From Dehalococcoidia bacterium (GTDB taxonomy: Bacteria > Chloroflexota > Dehalococcoidia > UBA3495): a stretch of DNA of 52,891 nucleotides. How positions within the stretch are numbered: the stretch's first letter is position 1; each line of letters starts with the position of its first letter. The position numbers and the translations under genes were made by a program. This document shows, one piece after another, positions 37,697 through 46,743 of this stretch. The notes beneath the pieces are model-generated. The model was not told the origin of the DNA, ran no database searches, and saw only the letters and a program-made list of their open reading frames with translations. Where the stretch lies: assembly GCA_030753265.1 (NCBI GenBank), contig JASMCQ010000038.1:1-52891 (forward strand), given 5' to 3'.

Positions 37697-38473
37697 TCAG
37701 GCCTCCCGTGCGTCGAGCTTCTTCGCGCGGACCCGGAAAGACTTGAGTACAAACGCCAAAGCGGCCATGGGGGGCGCCACGCGCCACATCTCGCGCCAGG
37801 CGCCGCCTCCCGCCCGGTCGAGAACCGGAGCTATGTAACGCATGAATCGAAGTATGGGTCGAACCAAACCGCCGCTCCGGGTGCGGCTCGGAGACTGGCC
37901 GGCCGCGATAGCAGTTAGCACCGAGGCCAATGCTTCCGTGTCATTGGCCCATTGAGCGCGAAATAGGACTGTTCCATCCTTTCCCAGAACATAGGCGGAG
38001 TTGGGCTTTGGGCTCATGGCCCGGTGGAAAGTGCCGTCGATGTCGTCAACCGCCACCTCGAAGCTGAAGCCATGGAAGTCGCGCAGCAGTTGAGCGTGCA
38101 CCATTTTCTGGTCGAAGGTTTGAGGCTGCGGCACTTCCTTCCCGGGGTGCGCTTCACGGACATCCACCATCACGAAGCGAACGCGGTCGCCAAAGCGCCC
38201 GTGAAGCTCTCTCAGCCCGGGGGCCGCGCCGTCGGTCACCGGACAGGTATAGGAGCCAAAAATCAGCAATGCCGGACCGGTTTCGCCGAGATCGGTGGAC
38301 CGAAAGCGGCCTCCCTCCAGGGTCGGTAGGTCGAAACTCGGCACTCGGTCGCCCGGACTGGGATCATCTTTGCTGAAGTACATGTCTTTCATGATCACTG
38401 GCAAAGCTAGATGCTCAAATCTGTACTGTCGTCCGACGTTCGAAAAGTCTTCGGTATGGGCGGCATCAGGCAT
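37697..38473 (-). CDS. Iodothyronine deiodinase-like thioredoxin-fold protein
   Basis: 258 residues. Residues about 35-190 form a thioredoxin/AhpC-type domain. The active segment is LLIFGSYTCPVTDGAAPGLRELHGRFGDRVRFVMVDVREAHPGKE; the FGSYTCP...LxxL...REAHP pattern is that of the deiodinase family. Animal deiodinases have selenocysteine where this protein has Cys77. A reductase or peroxidase-like function is likely in bacteria, not thyroid-hormone chemistry. The C-terminal 60 residues are basic with a hydrophobic segment (about 215-245), perhaps a membrane anchor. ATG with AGGAGG 7 nt upstream. It lies 83 bp downstream of the DUF3179 gene, so the two thiol-redox proteins are probably co-expressed. 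Confidence 0.8.
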   Translation of the reverse strand: MPDAAHTEDFSNVGRQYRFEHLALPVIMKDMYFSKDDPSPGDRVPSFDLPTLEGGRFRSTDLGETGPALLIFGSYTCPVTDGAAPGLRELHGRFGDRVRFVMVDVREAHPGKEVPQPQTFDQKMVHAQLLRDFHGFSFEVAVDDIDGTFHRAMSPKPNSAYVLGKDGTVLFRAQWANDTEALASVLTAIAAGQSPSRTRSGGLVRPILRFMRYIAPVLDRAGGGAWREMWRVAPPMAALAFVLKSFRVRAKKLDAREA

Positions 38474-38556
38474 CGTTAAACCTCCTAGGGCCTTGATTTA
38501 TTGCTCGGATATTGGCGGATAGCCGTCGATTAGCCAGGCCTCGCTTTGCAGGTAAC

Positions 38557-39684
38557 TCACCCATACAGCTCCGTGTCCGGATGGAAGTCGCCCCAGGCGA
38601 ACCAGAAGGAGTAATGGGACGGCAACCGCTCCAGCGACGATCCCGCCAGGGGGCCCTCGACAGCCCTCCCTGTAACGACCTGCCAGGTGCTTTTAGTTTC
38701 TTGGTCCCGCATCAATGACACGCCGTCGTCGTTTTCCGACAGGAAACTGAAGGTCAGGGTGCGGTCTCCGGCCTTCCGGTCGAATATCGCCCCCGTCTCC
38801 GAGACCGGATCGAAGGTCACCAGAACGTTCCTGCCGGAGAAGAAGTCGTTGATCACCATCTCTTTGGCGATTGCGGTGAAGGGATAGGCCTTGGCGGCGC
38901 CGGCCACGGCCACTCCCAACACCAGGTCCTTCCGGGGCAAGCGTTTGTCCTTGTTGGACTCGCCCAGGATTCCGGCGGAGCCACCCCGGTAATACCCTTC
39001 GTAGGTGTCCGATTGGTACCGGCCCCTCTTGTCCAGGACCACGGTGTCGGGATGCAACTGGAGCCACTGGAGCCAGGTGGTCTGAACGGCGGGAACGATC
39101 TCCAATTCCGTGCCGACCAGAGGCCCTTTGACGCCCCGGCTCAGGAACTGGCTCCACAGGGTGTCCGTCTGGTGGTCGTACATCACCAGCGCGTTCATGA
39201 TGAGCTTGCCGGAAACGCCGAAGGTGTGGGTTCTGTCTCCTATCTCTCGGGCATATACAATGCCCGTGAAGCAGAGGGGTCACCAGGTCACCGCGACGGG
39301 CGCGCCCCCGACCGTATCGTTAACGATTTCATGCCGGCTCAGCAGGTTCAGCGGATAGGCCCGGTGGTCCCCGTTGATGGATACTCCGATGACCCGCTCG
39401 TTGGGCAGCATCTGAACATCGCCCGCTCGCACGCTCACGAACTCCGGGTCCAGGATGGCCGGTATCCCGTCTTTCCCCAGGATCGAGATTATTTTCAGGT
39501 CCAACGTGTCCGTCCCGCTTTGTCCCCCATGGACGGAAGGCTGGGATACCGTCACCTCGTCGGCCCGCAGCTGCAACCAGAGTTGCCGTACCTGCGGCAC
39601 GAACCCCACCGCCATCAGCAATCCCGCCAACAGGACGACGATAACGAAACCTGATCTGCCAGCCAATTTTCCCAAGAGCGACAC
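38557..39684 (-). CDS. DUF3179-family protein with in-frame TGA at a conserved Cys (candidate selenoprotein)
   Basis: One frame runs from GTG 39684 to 38557 (375 codons) with a single internal TGA at 39282-39280. Upstream: a signal-anchor helix (12-30), then RVIGVSINGDHRAYPLNLLSRHEIVNDTVGGAPVAVTW. Downstream without loss of frame: PLCFTGIVYAREIGDRTHTFGVSGKL...MYDHQTDTLWSQFLSR, then SAGILGES and the C-terminal STWQVV...FWFAWGDFHPDTELYG. Family members read VTYCPLCxT here, so the TGA replaces exactly the first Cys of CPLC (position 135; partner Cys138). A SECIS-like hairpin follows (39266-39248). No other lesion is visible, which favours Sec insertion over decay, though a nonsense mutation or sequencing error remains possible. 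The DUF3179 biochemical role is unknown; an extracytoplasmic redox or metal-binding role is inferred from the motif. Confidence 0.75.
39248..39266 (-). promoter_or_regulatory. SECIS-like hairpin downstream of the in-frame TGA
   Basis: Reverse strand CGGGCAT-TGTAT-ATGCCCG: a perfect 7-bp stem with a 5-nt loop UGUAU. It begins at the 14th base after the TGA; the apical loop is at 21-25 nt. Bacterial SECIS elements have a short apical loop with a G in the first two positions, 16-37 nt from UGA; this one has G second, then U. Below an A-A mismatch the stem can extend by C-G, U-A and U-G pairs. Confidence 0.55.
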
Positions 39685-39769
39685 CCGCCCGCGACATCCA
39701 AGGTGGCGAGAATGTGTGGAACAACTATTATGATGCGGCCGCGGGGCGCAAGGTGCGCCGGCGCGCGTA

Positions 39770-40159
39770 TCAGTCCAGGACCACCGTTGCCTCTATCTCC
39801 ACGTCAAGCCCCGGCTGCGCCAGCGCCGTAATCTCCACCAGGGTGTTGGCGGGATACTCTCCCTTGAAAAACTCTTCGAACAGGGCTTGCTGTTCCGCGG
39901 CATTGGCGCGCCAGTCCGCGATGCTGGTCACGAAGGTGGTGGTCTTGACGATGCCGGAGGGTGTGCCCCCTTCTGCGGCGACGATGCGCGTGATCCGGTC
40001 GATGGTGACCCGCAGCTGCTCCATCAACGGTTTGCCTTGAGCCTCGGTGCCCCGGGCGGTACAGCCGGAGATGAACAGCCAACTCCCGGTACGGACGCTT
40101 CTACTATAGGTGGGGCCGGCAAGAGCTATGTTCGAGTGGTCTCGTCTGATGACATCCAT
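39770..40159 (-). CDS. RidA/YjgF-family protein
   Basis: 129 residues from ATG 40159, chosen because GGAGG lies 6 nt upstream; the longer frame adds non-conserved residues. Typical marks are SGCTARGTEAQGKPLMEQLRVTIDRITRIVAAEGGTPSGIVKTTTFVTSIADW and the terminal VEIEATVVL. Classic RidA enamine/imine deaminases need the Arg in PARxxxEV; here the matching segment is YPANTLVEI, with Asn in that place. It therefore probably belongs to a non-deaminase Rid subfamily. It is divergent from tRNA-Gly and upstream of the DUF3179 gene (85-bp gap). Confidence 0.88.
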   Translation of the reverse strand: MDVIRRDHSNIALAGPTYSRSVRTGSWLFISGCTARGTEAQGKPLMEQLRVTIDRITRIVAAEGGTPSGIVKTTTFVTSIADWRANAAEQQALFEEFFKGEYPANTLVEITALAQPGLDVEIEATVVLD

Positions 40160-40320
40160 CATATTCCTCCATACTTTGATATGGCTGGGCCGCGCTGACG
40201 CATCGGAGGCATGTCCCCCCGACAATGTTGGCCCTGAAGCTCTGAAAGTCAACTCCCGGCGTCAACCGGCGGAGCATTTCCTGAATACAGGAGCCCGTTC
40301 CCTCCATTCACCCCGTCATT

Positions 40321-40409
40321 CCGGCGAAGGCCGGAATCCAGGCGCACCCTGCCTCACCAGGGCGAACGTCACGGAGAATCCTGCATCCCTGGGTTCCGGC
40401 CTTCGCCGG
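40321..40409. repeat. Inverted-repeat element with CCGGCGAAGGCCGG ends
   Basis: CCGGCGAAGGCCGGAATCCAGG at 40321-40342 is matched in inverse at 40388-40409 (22 bp, one mismatch) around 45 bp. Each arm is itself palindromic (CCGGC-GAAG-GCCGG-like). The arm is the same as the head of the dispersed repeat at 46744. Further on (40480-40540) lies a second palindromic piece, CCCTCTCCCAATGGAGAGGG within CCCTCACC...GGGTGAGG. The whole 40253-40560 gap is repeat-derived and gene-free. Confidence 0.6.
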
Positions 40410-40562
40410 AAAGACCGAGGGGACACCACTTTCGTGGCGTCCCCTGTCCTAAAAGACGAAGAATTGGACACGGTTGCCCTCACCCTCGTTCCCTCTCCCA
40501 ATGGAGAGGGATGCCCTGGCGCAGCCTGGGCCGGGTGAGGCCTAACCGGTTTTGCAGCCCGG

Positions 40563-40592
40563 CTGACAAGGGGTTCCGCTACGGTCTATAAT
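40563..40592 (+). promoter_or_regulatory. Promoter for tRNA-Gly
   Basis: CTGACA at 40563-40568 (5 of 6 to TTGACA), spacer 18, TATAAT at 40587-40592. The tRNA begins 22 nt after the -10 element, a good distance for a stable-RNA promoter. Confidence 0.65.
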
Positions 40593-40613
40593 TGGGCGGT
40601 ACCTTCCGCACAA

Positions 40614-40687
40614 GCGGGCGTAGCTCAGTGGTAGAGCTCCAGCCTTCCAAGCTGGTCATGTGGGTTCGATTCCCATCGCCCGCTCCA
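40614..40687 (+). tRNA. tRNA-Gly(TCC), CCA encoded
   Basis: GCGGGCG acceptor pairs with CGCCCGC; D-stem GCTC/GAGC; anticodon stem CCAGC/GCTGG with loop CTTCCAA, giving TCC; T-arm GTGGG-TTCGATT-CCCAT; discriminator T then CCA. All conserved positions, including T33, are present. Confidence 0.95.
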
Positions 40688-40880
40688 CTTAACTCGCCGT
40701 CATCCCCAATCACCAAAGGGGACTCCGGTCCCAGAAGCTACGAGAGCCGGCTCGGCAGGACGGAGGAGCAGATTCAATCCCCATCACCCGACGGAGAGCC
40801 GGCTGGGTGGGCCTCGTCAACGCCGGGCAACCCCTCCGGTCCGCCAGATTCACCAGCCTCGGAAGATGGCGTGCCGGCCC

Positions 40881-41930
40881 CTACCGGCCGGCTGCCTTGA
40901 GGACCCGGTCCACGTTGGACGGACCAGGGGTGAGCGACCCGTCGTCGATGCCGTGCATGGCATCGATCACGGCGTCGGTGAAGGGCGTGGGTATCGACAG
41001 CTCCCGCCCTTTCCGGGCCACGAGGCCGTTCATCTGGTCGATCTCGGACCGGCGACCCTTCTTCACGTCCTGGGCCATGGAGGCCAGCCAATTGGTCCGG
41101 CCCCCCCGGGTGCTCATGTGGTCGTCAAGCTCCTCGAACACGTCACCTTTGTCGGCCTCGGACCACATCTGGGCCGTCTTGCCTCCGGCATCCACCACCT
41201 TCAGGCCCATGGCCAGGCCCACCTGGGCCGTCTCCTTGGCCAGGTTTATGCGTATCAAACGGCAGCGGGGGTCCTGGGCCATATCTTGCGACCCGAGCTG
41301 AGACATGGCGGAGATGGCGTTGCCCATCGAGTTCTGGCACAGCTTGCCCCAGCGTTCGCCCCACAGATTATCGGAGGCGTAGGCCGCGTCGACCTGGTCC
41401 AGCAGCTTCGCTACCTTCTCCGACCGGGGAGTTATCCGCTCGCTCTGCTCCCCAACCCGGAACACAGTGTGGCCGTGAAGCCGGCCCAACGGGCCTCCCC
41501 TCACCACGTGGCCGGGCTCCCATAATGCCACCTCGATCGAGGAAGCCACGCTGCCCATTTCCCGGTCGGCGCCCACGATTTCGCCGATGACCGGGTCGTT
41601 CCAACAGTTCTGTATCGAAAGGAAGAACCCCTCGGGCTTGACGTACCGCTTGATGAAGTGGGTTGCCCACTCGGTATCGTATGACTTGACCGAGATGATG
41701 GCGAAATCGAAGAGTTCCCGAATCCCCTGGGCGTCGCTCAATTGCATCGCGTTGACCGGAGTGGTGAAGTTGATCTCTTCGCTGCTAACCCGGAGGCCCT
41801 GCTGCCGCATTGTTTCAACATGCTCGGGCCACATGTCGATGAGGGTCAGGTCGTGGCCCTCTTTGGTCAAGATGGCGCCCACGTAGCTCCCCACGGCGCC
41901 GACTCCGATCATTCCTATCTTGTCTCCCAC
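40881..41930 (-). CDS. 2-dehydropantoate 2-reductase-like (ApbA/PanE) dehydrogenase
   Basis: 349 residues from GTG 41930, which has GGAGG 8 nt upstream; the longer frame begins with non-conserved sequence. The N-terminal Rossmann fold has IGMIGVGAVGSYVGAIL and the DMWPEHVE loop. The middle has FAIISVKSYDT and SIQNCWNDPVIGEIVG (PanE-type SxQNG, here QNCWND). The C-terminal helical domain follows (LWGERWGKLCQNSMGNAISAM with the catalytic-type Lys, then SMAQDVKKGRRSEIDQMNGLVARKG, typical of the family). NAD(P)-dependent ketone reduction is likely. True pantoate synthesis is uncertain because SAR202-like genomes carry many paralogues and no other pantothenate gene is nearby. Confidence 0.88.
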   Translation of the reverse strand: MGDKIGMIGVGAVGSYVGAILTKEGHDLTLIDMWPEHVETMRQQGLRVSSEEINFTTPVNAMQLSDAQGIRELFDFAIISVKSYDTEWATHFIKRYVKPEGFFLSIQNCWNDPVIGEIVGADREMGSVASSIEVALWEPGHVVRGGPLGRLHGHTVFRVGEQSERITPRSEKVAKLLDQVDAAYASDNLWGERWGKLCQNSMGNAISAMSQLGSQDMAQDPRCRLIRINLAKETAQVGLAMGLKVVDAGGKTAQMWSEADKGDVFEELDDHMSTRGGRTNWLASMAQDVKKGRRSEIDQMNGLVARKGRELSIPTPFTDAVIDAMHGIDDGSLTPGPSNVDRVLKAAGR

Positions 41931-42213
41931 CGGTGATACCTCCTGCGTCGAACGGTTGGCCGGCTTCCCCTCCGCCGGGAATGGGCCGCCGGACCGTCGC
42001 TTTTCTTGGTGACTACCGGAACGCGTTCCGCCGGACGGTAACAATACTAGTGCAGCTAGGACAACACCGCAAGCGTGGATGCTTCGGTCCGCCGGCTTCG
42101 CAACCAGGCTCGGGGCGAGGACCGGCAGCTACCCGGTTTGTAATCTACCCGGGATGACCGAACTGGATCGAGATTGGTTTCTGGGAGACGGGTAGGGCGG
42201 AACTCCGGGGGGA

Positions 42214-43452
42214 TCAGTTTCGTCCGGGAGGTTCTGTCCTGGGCACGGCGGAATGCCGGGGGGTGGGGACCGCCAGCAGGACCAAAGCGCCAAGCAATAA
42301 GAGGGCCGAATCGTAATAGAAAGAGGCTTTTGCGCCAAACACGGTGACGATATATCCGGCGATGACGGGCGAAGGGATGGTGAAGATCTGTCGAAAGACG
42401 CTCATCACGCTCATGGTGGTGCCTTGCACCCCGGCCGCGGACACGTCCATTACGGCGGCCGTGGCGATGTTGCCCGTGCCGTAGAAGAAAAGGCCGATGG
42501 CTCCGATCACCAGGCCAAGCTGGATGCCCGCTCCGGCTGCGGGCACGACCAGGTACAGCAAGCCCAGAGCGGTGAAGGCGGGCAGCAGCACCGCCTTGCG
42601 CCCAAATCTGTCGGAGACAATTCCCATCACCGGCTGGGAGACCATCCCCATCAGGTACAGCAGCATGACGTAAAAGCCCAGCGCGAAGGAGGAGTACCCC
42701 AGATCCTCCGTGAGGTAGATCGGCAAAAAAGTCAGAACGCTGATCCGGCCCATGCCCATCAGGCTACTGGCGACCATGATGGCGATGACGCTCCGCTGCC
42801 GCAACATTCCCTTGACGCCGCTGAGGTATGAACGCAGGTTCGGCCCGGGGCCTTCTTCGGTGTAGATGGGTCCCAGGCTCTTCCAGAGGACCAACGCCAG
42901 CAGCAGCGCTGGAATCAGGTGCAACTCCAGGAGGCGCCTCCACCCGATCACCACCAGCAACGCCCCCACACAAACGGGGCCGACGGTGTCGCCCACGCTG
43001 GCGCCGACCCCATGGACGGCCAGGGCGGTACCGCGGCGCTCGGGGAAGCGAGAAGACAGGGACCCAACAGAAGCGGGGTGCCACGCTGCCGAGGCCACCC
43101 CCACCAGGCCGATGGCCGGAAGGGCCCAGATGTAGCTGGGAGCTAGTCCCACCAGGAAGTAGGCCAGACCGCCGCAGGCCAAGGCAAAGGCTAGAATCAG
43201 GGGCCGATGCTTGGCGAAAGAGTCCGCCAAAAACCCTGCCGGCAGCATCAATAGCCCACCCACCGCCTCCCGCGCCGTTGACAGGCCGCCAACCTGCACG
43301 TCGTTGAGGCCCATGCTGGTCTTGATCGCAGGCAGGATCACCGGGAAAAGCTGCTGGTACCAGTGTATTGCCGAGTGACCCAAGGTCAGGGCCCCCAACA
43401 AGAACACCCTCCGGGCCTCCAGCCGCGGCTGTGCCGCTGGCCCATCTGCCAT
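42214..43452 (-). CDS. MFS transporter (12-helix, Fsr-like)
   Basis: 412 residues from ATG 43452 (GGGAGG 12 nt upstream). Upstream codons are Arg/Trp-rich and not membrane-like, so the longer frame was not used. The first helix has the His-rich GHSAIHWYQQLFPVILPAIKTSMGL. Motif A-like GFLADSFAKHRP and the second-half GIVSDRFGRKAVLLP are visible. The His/Gln start and overall pattern resemble fosmidomycin-resistance-type exporters. The substrate is unknown. It is monocistronic between the PanE-like gene and serA. Confidence 0.87.
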   Translation of the reverse strand: MADGPAAQPRLEARRVFLLGALTLGHSAIHWYQQLFPVILPAIKTSMGLNDVQVGGLSTAREAVGGLLMLPAGFLADSFAKHRPLILAFALACGGLAYFLVGLAPSYIWALPAIGLVGVASAAWHPASVGSLSSRFPERRGTALAVHGVGASVGDTVGPVCVGALLVVIGWRRLLELHLIPALLLALVLWKSLGPIYTEEGPGPNLRSYLSGVKGMLRQRSVIAIMVASSLMGMGRISVLTFLPIYLTEDLGYSSFALGFYVMLLYLMGMVSQPVMGIVSDRFGRKAVLLPAFTALGLLYLVVPAAGAGIQLGLVIGAIGLFFYGTGNIATAAVMDVSAAGVQGTTMSVMSVFRQIFTIPSPVIAGYIVTVFGAKASFYYDSALLLLGALVLLAVPTPRHSAVPRTEPPGRN

Positions 43453-43681
43453 GGTGGCTAGGGACCTCCCCCGCCGGTCGCTCGGTTCATAACTCCACCA
43501 TTCTCGCCTGCCTTCTTCCCAGGGCGGCTCGAAAGACGAACGCCGCACGATCTCAAGATGCCCCGTTGGCACCGGGGCGGGCTTGCGATGTTCCCCAGCG
43601 ACGGCTTCCTGGGTGGGCGGCTTGCGGCTCTACCGAAGGCGAGTCCAAGCAGCCCGATAGCCGCGGGGCGGCTGGAAGACC

Positions 43682-45259
43682 CTAGAGTCTGACCAGCCTG
43701 GCATGATGGATTTGAGGCAGAGCCCTGATCTCCTCCAGCACGTTGGGTGGCACCGGATCGTCCAACCCCAGGACCATCATCGCCAGGCCTCGGAGATTGA
43801 GCCGGCCCACCTCCATGAAGGAGATGTTGATGTTGTGGCGCCCGGCGACGGTCCCCACCGCGCCGATGGAGCCGGGTTGGTCCAGGTTGTCCACGAAGAG
43901 CATGTAGGGCACCGAGGGCACGATGTCCAACCAGTAATCGTTGACCTTCACGATGTGGGACTCGTCCCGCATCGACGTCCCGGCGACAGTCAATCCGCCC
44001 TCCGTGGTTTCAAGGGTGGCACTCACCAGGCTGGCATATTCGTTGGACACCGCGCTCCGCTGCTCGGTAACCCTCAGGCCCCGCTCCTTGGCCAGCAGGG
44101 GCGCATTTATCAGGTTTACCGGTCCGCTAACCACGGACTCCAGCAGCCCGGCCAGCATGGCGGCTTCGAGGACGGCCGTATCGTGCTGTGTTATCTCTCC
44201 CTCGTACCGGATGGTGACTCCCACTACTTGGCCTTCCGCCAGGGAGGTCAGGAGCCTTCCCACCACTGATGCCACGCGGATGTACGGCGCCAGCACAGCG
44301 TGCACCTCTGGGGGCACGAAGGGGGCATTGACCGTGTTGCTGGCCGGCGTACCATCCAGGACGGCCAGCACCTGCTCGGCAGCTTCGATGGCCACCTCCC
44401 GCTGGGCTTCCTGGGTGGATGCCCCGAGATGCGGGGTGGCAACGACCTTGGGATGTTCCACCAGGGGGCTCGAGCCGGGCGGCTCCTTGGCGAAAACGTC
44501 CAGGGCCGCGCCGGTGAGCCGGTTCGACTCCAGCGCCTCCAGCAAGGCGGTTTCATCGATGAGTTCGCCCCGGGCCACGTTGATCAGACGGGCGCCCGGC
44601 TTTATCCGGGCCAGTTCATTGGCGCCAATCAGGTTGTGGCTGCCTTCGGTCAACGGGGTGTGGAGGGTTACGAAGTCGGACTGGCTCAGCAGCTCGTCCA
44701 GAGACAGCAACTCCACTCCCAGCCGGCGAGCGTAGTCGAGGGCCACAAAGGGGTCGCAGGCCACCAGGCGCATGCCGAAACTCAGGGCCCTCCGGGCCAC
44801 CTCGGAGCCGACCCGGCCCAGGCCCACGATGCCCAGCGTCTTGTTGCGCACTTCGGTGCCCATGAAGGCACTGCGGCGCCACTCGCCGTCCTTCAAGGAC
44901 CGGTGAGCGTTGGGGATGTTGCGGGACAGAGCCAGCATCAAGGCCAGGGTGTGTTCCGCCGCGGCCACCGTGTTGCCCGTGGGGGCGTTGACCACCGCGA
45001 TGCCGGCGGTGGTGGCGGCGTCCAGGTCGATGTTGTCGACGCCGATACCGGCCCTGGCGATGACACGGAGGCGGTTACCCGCCTTGATGACCTCCGCGGT
45101 CACCTTGGTTTCGCTGCGGACGACGAGGGCATCATAGTCGCCCACGGTGTCGAGCAGCTCTGGCAGCTTCAATCCGACCTTAACGTCCACGTCGGCCCGG
45201 TGTCGCAGCAGCTCCACGCCCTCGTCTGCTATCGGGTCCGCGATCAATATCTTGGGCAT
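43682..45259 (-). CDS. serA: D-3-phosphoglycerate dehydrogenase
   Basis: 525-residue long-form enzyme, the first step of serine synthesis. Residues 1-310 are the D-2-hydroxyacid dehydrogenase with ARAGIGVDNIDLDAAT, the NAD loop GLGRVGSEVARRALSFGMRL, VARGELIDETALLEAL and the catalytic His in TPHLGASTQEAQ. An ASB allosteric domain (about 315-450) and a C-terminal ACT domain (MLFVDNLDQPGSIGAVGTVAGRHNINISFMEVGR) complete it. The layout matches the actinobacterial type with serine feedback. Confidence 0.96.
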   Translation of the reverse strand: MPKILIADPIADEGVELLRHRADVDVKVGLKLPELLDTVGDYDALVVRSETKVTAEVIKAGNRLRVIARAGIGVDNIDLDAATTAGIAVVNAPTGNTVAAAEHTLALMLALSRNIPNAHRSLKDGEWRRSAFMGTEVRNKTLGIVGLGRVGSEVARRALSFGMRLVACDPFVALDYARRLGVELLSLDELLSQSDFVTLHTPLTEGSHNLIGANELARIKPGARLINVARGELIDETALLEALESNRLTGAALDVFAKEPPGSSPLVEHPKVVATPHLGASTQEAQREVAIEAAEQVLAVLDGTPASNTVNAPFVPPEVHAVLAPYIRVASVVGRLLTSLAEGQVVGVTIRYEGEITQHDTAVLEAAMLAGLLESVVSGPVNLINAPLLAKERGLRVTEQRSAVSNEYASLVSATLETTEGGLTVAGTSMRDESHIVKVNDYWLDIVPSVPYMLFVDNLDQPGSIGAVGTVAGRHNINISFMEVGRLNLRGLAMMVLGLDDPVPPNVLEEIRALPQIHHARLVRL

Positions 45260-45393
45260 AGATTCATATCCTGGTTACTGGTTGGACAGGCCGCCTCCCG
45301 GTCTCCGCGGAGTAAACAGGGGCCCCCCCGCGAAACCCTTCCCGGTGACTCCTTGGGATCCGCCATGGCTGTTCCGAGCCTGATGCTCGGAGG

Positions 45394-46473
45394 CTATAAC
45401 CGGCAGGGCACCGACAGTTCGGCGCAGGTATCTTTCAGCCACTGGACCACCTCGGGGTGCAGCGGTATGCCTTCAACCTCGCGGACCGCCGCCACCTCCG
45501 CTTCCGGCTGCCCGGCCACCATCACCCGCTCTTGGCCCGGCGCCGGCTTGGTGCTCTTCATCATCCGCATCCACTCGTCCATCATCTCTTTGAAGCGCTC
45601 CACGTCGGTGAAGGCGTCGATGCTGTAGGCAGCCACGTAGTGGCCGAAGTTGGGGCGGCCGGGAACGGCGCCGTACCCAACCCCGGTGAGGATCCCGCCC
45701 AGGATGTCCACGATGCAGGAGAAGCCGTACCCCTTGTGGGAACCCAGCTCTCTGGTGCTTCCCAAGGGCAGCAAGACGTAGTTCTGATCCGGGGGGTCCA
45801 CCTCCTCCATGATGGGGGTGCCGTCTTCGCCGGCCAACCAGCCCGCTTCGAGCTTGACGCCAAGGCGGCGCGCGATGCCGATCTTGTTCCCGGCCACGGT
45901 GCTGGTGGCCGCGTCGAAGACGAAGGGAGGCTCATCCTTGGCAGGCGCGGCGACGGCGATGGGGTTGGTCCCAAGCCGGGGCTCGGCGCCGAAGGTCGGG
46001 ACCACCGAAGGCGGGCAACTGGTCATGCAGATGCCGATCATATCGTGTTCCAGGGCCATCATGGCGTGATAGGAGGCCATGCCAAGATGGCGCGCGTTGC
46101 CGATGGTCACCATGCCCACGCCCACCGCTTTGGCTTTCCGGATGGCTATTTCCATCGCCTTGGGCGTAACGATGATGCCCAGGCCCCGGTCGGAATCTAT
46201 GTTGGCGGTGCTGGGCGATTCCCGGATCACCTTCCAATTGGGACGCGGGTTGATCTGGCCGCTCTTATATCCATCCATGTACGACCGCAGCATGTTGGAC
46301 ACGCCGTGGGTATCGACGCCGCGCAGGTCCGCTACCACCAGCACATCAGCAGCCAGGCGGGCATCGGCTGCCCCAACTCCCATCTTCTCGAAGATGGACG
46401 CCACGATGCCTCTGAGGTCGTCACCCTGCACATACTCGGCCTCTTCACGGTTTACCCGGAAAATCTCCAGCAA
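45394..46473 (-). CDS. Malate/L-lactate dehydrogenase family (Ldh2) oxidoreductase
   Basis: 359 residues of the Ldh2/YlbC family (NAD(P)-dependent oxidation of malate, lactate, ureidoglycolate or sulfolactate), unrelated to Rossmann LDH. Motifs are DLRGVDTHGVSNMLRSYMDGY (His catalytic region), NARHLGMASYHAMMAL, FGAEPRLGTNPIAVAAPA, FVFDAATSTVAGNKI and GSHKGYGFSCIVDILGGILTG. TTG 46473 is preceded by AAGGAGGT with ideal spacing (6 nt), so the unusual start is convincing. The substrate cannot be told. It is upstream of serA by 134 bp on the same strand. Confidence 0.92.
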   Translation of the reverse strand: MLEIFRVNREEAEYVQGDDLRGIVASIFEKMGVGAADARLAADVLVVADLRGVDTHGVSNMLRSYMDGYKSGQINPRPNWKVIRESPSTANIDSDRGLGIIVTPKAMEIAIRKAKAVGVGMVTIGNARHLGMASYHAMMALEHDMIGICMTSCPPSVVPTFGAEPRLGTNPIAVAAPAKDEPPFVFDAATSTVAGNKIGIARRLGVKLEAGWLAGEDGTPIMEEVDPPDQNYVLLPLGSTRELGSHKGYGFSCIVDILGGILTGVGYGAVPGRPNFGHYVAAYSIDAFTDVERFKEMMDEWMRMMKSTKPAPGQERVMVAGQPEAEVAAVREVEGIPLHPEVVQWLKDTCAELSVPCRL

Positions 46474-46743
46474 AATCGACCTCCTTCAGGTACCCTGGTT
46501 TAGCCAGGAGCGGCCCCGTGTGGTGGCCTCGGCCGGCCCGGCCAAGATGGGGGTCGCCGTCTCTCAGCGCAGTATAACACTGGGCCTCTCCCCTAACCAC
46601 CGAAGCACCGGCATGGCGGCACAGCCCCAAGGGCGCACCCTTCAAGATAGCCGGTTCGCATAACGCGGTCCGCCCCGGAGAATCGATTCGAGGCGGAGAG
46701 GAATGAAGCCAGTCCGGTGTCTCGCGTATGGCTTGATCCCCCG

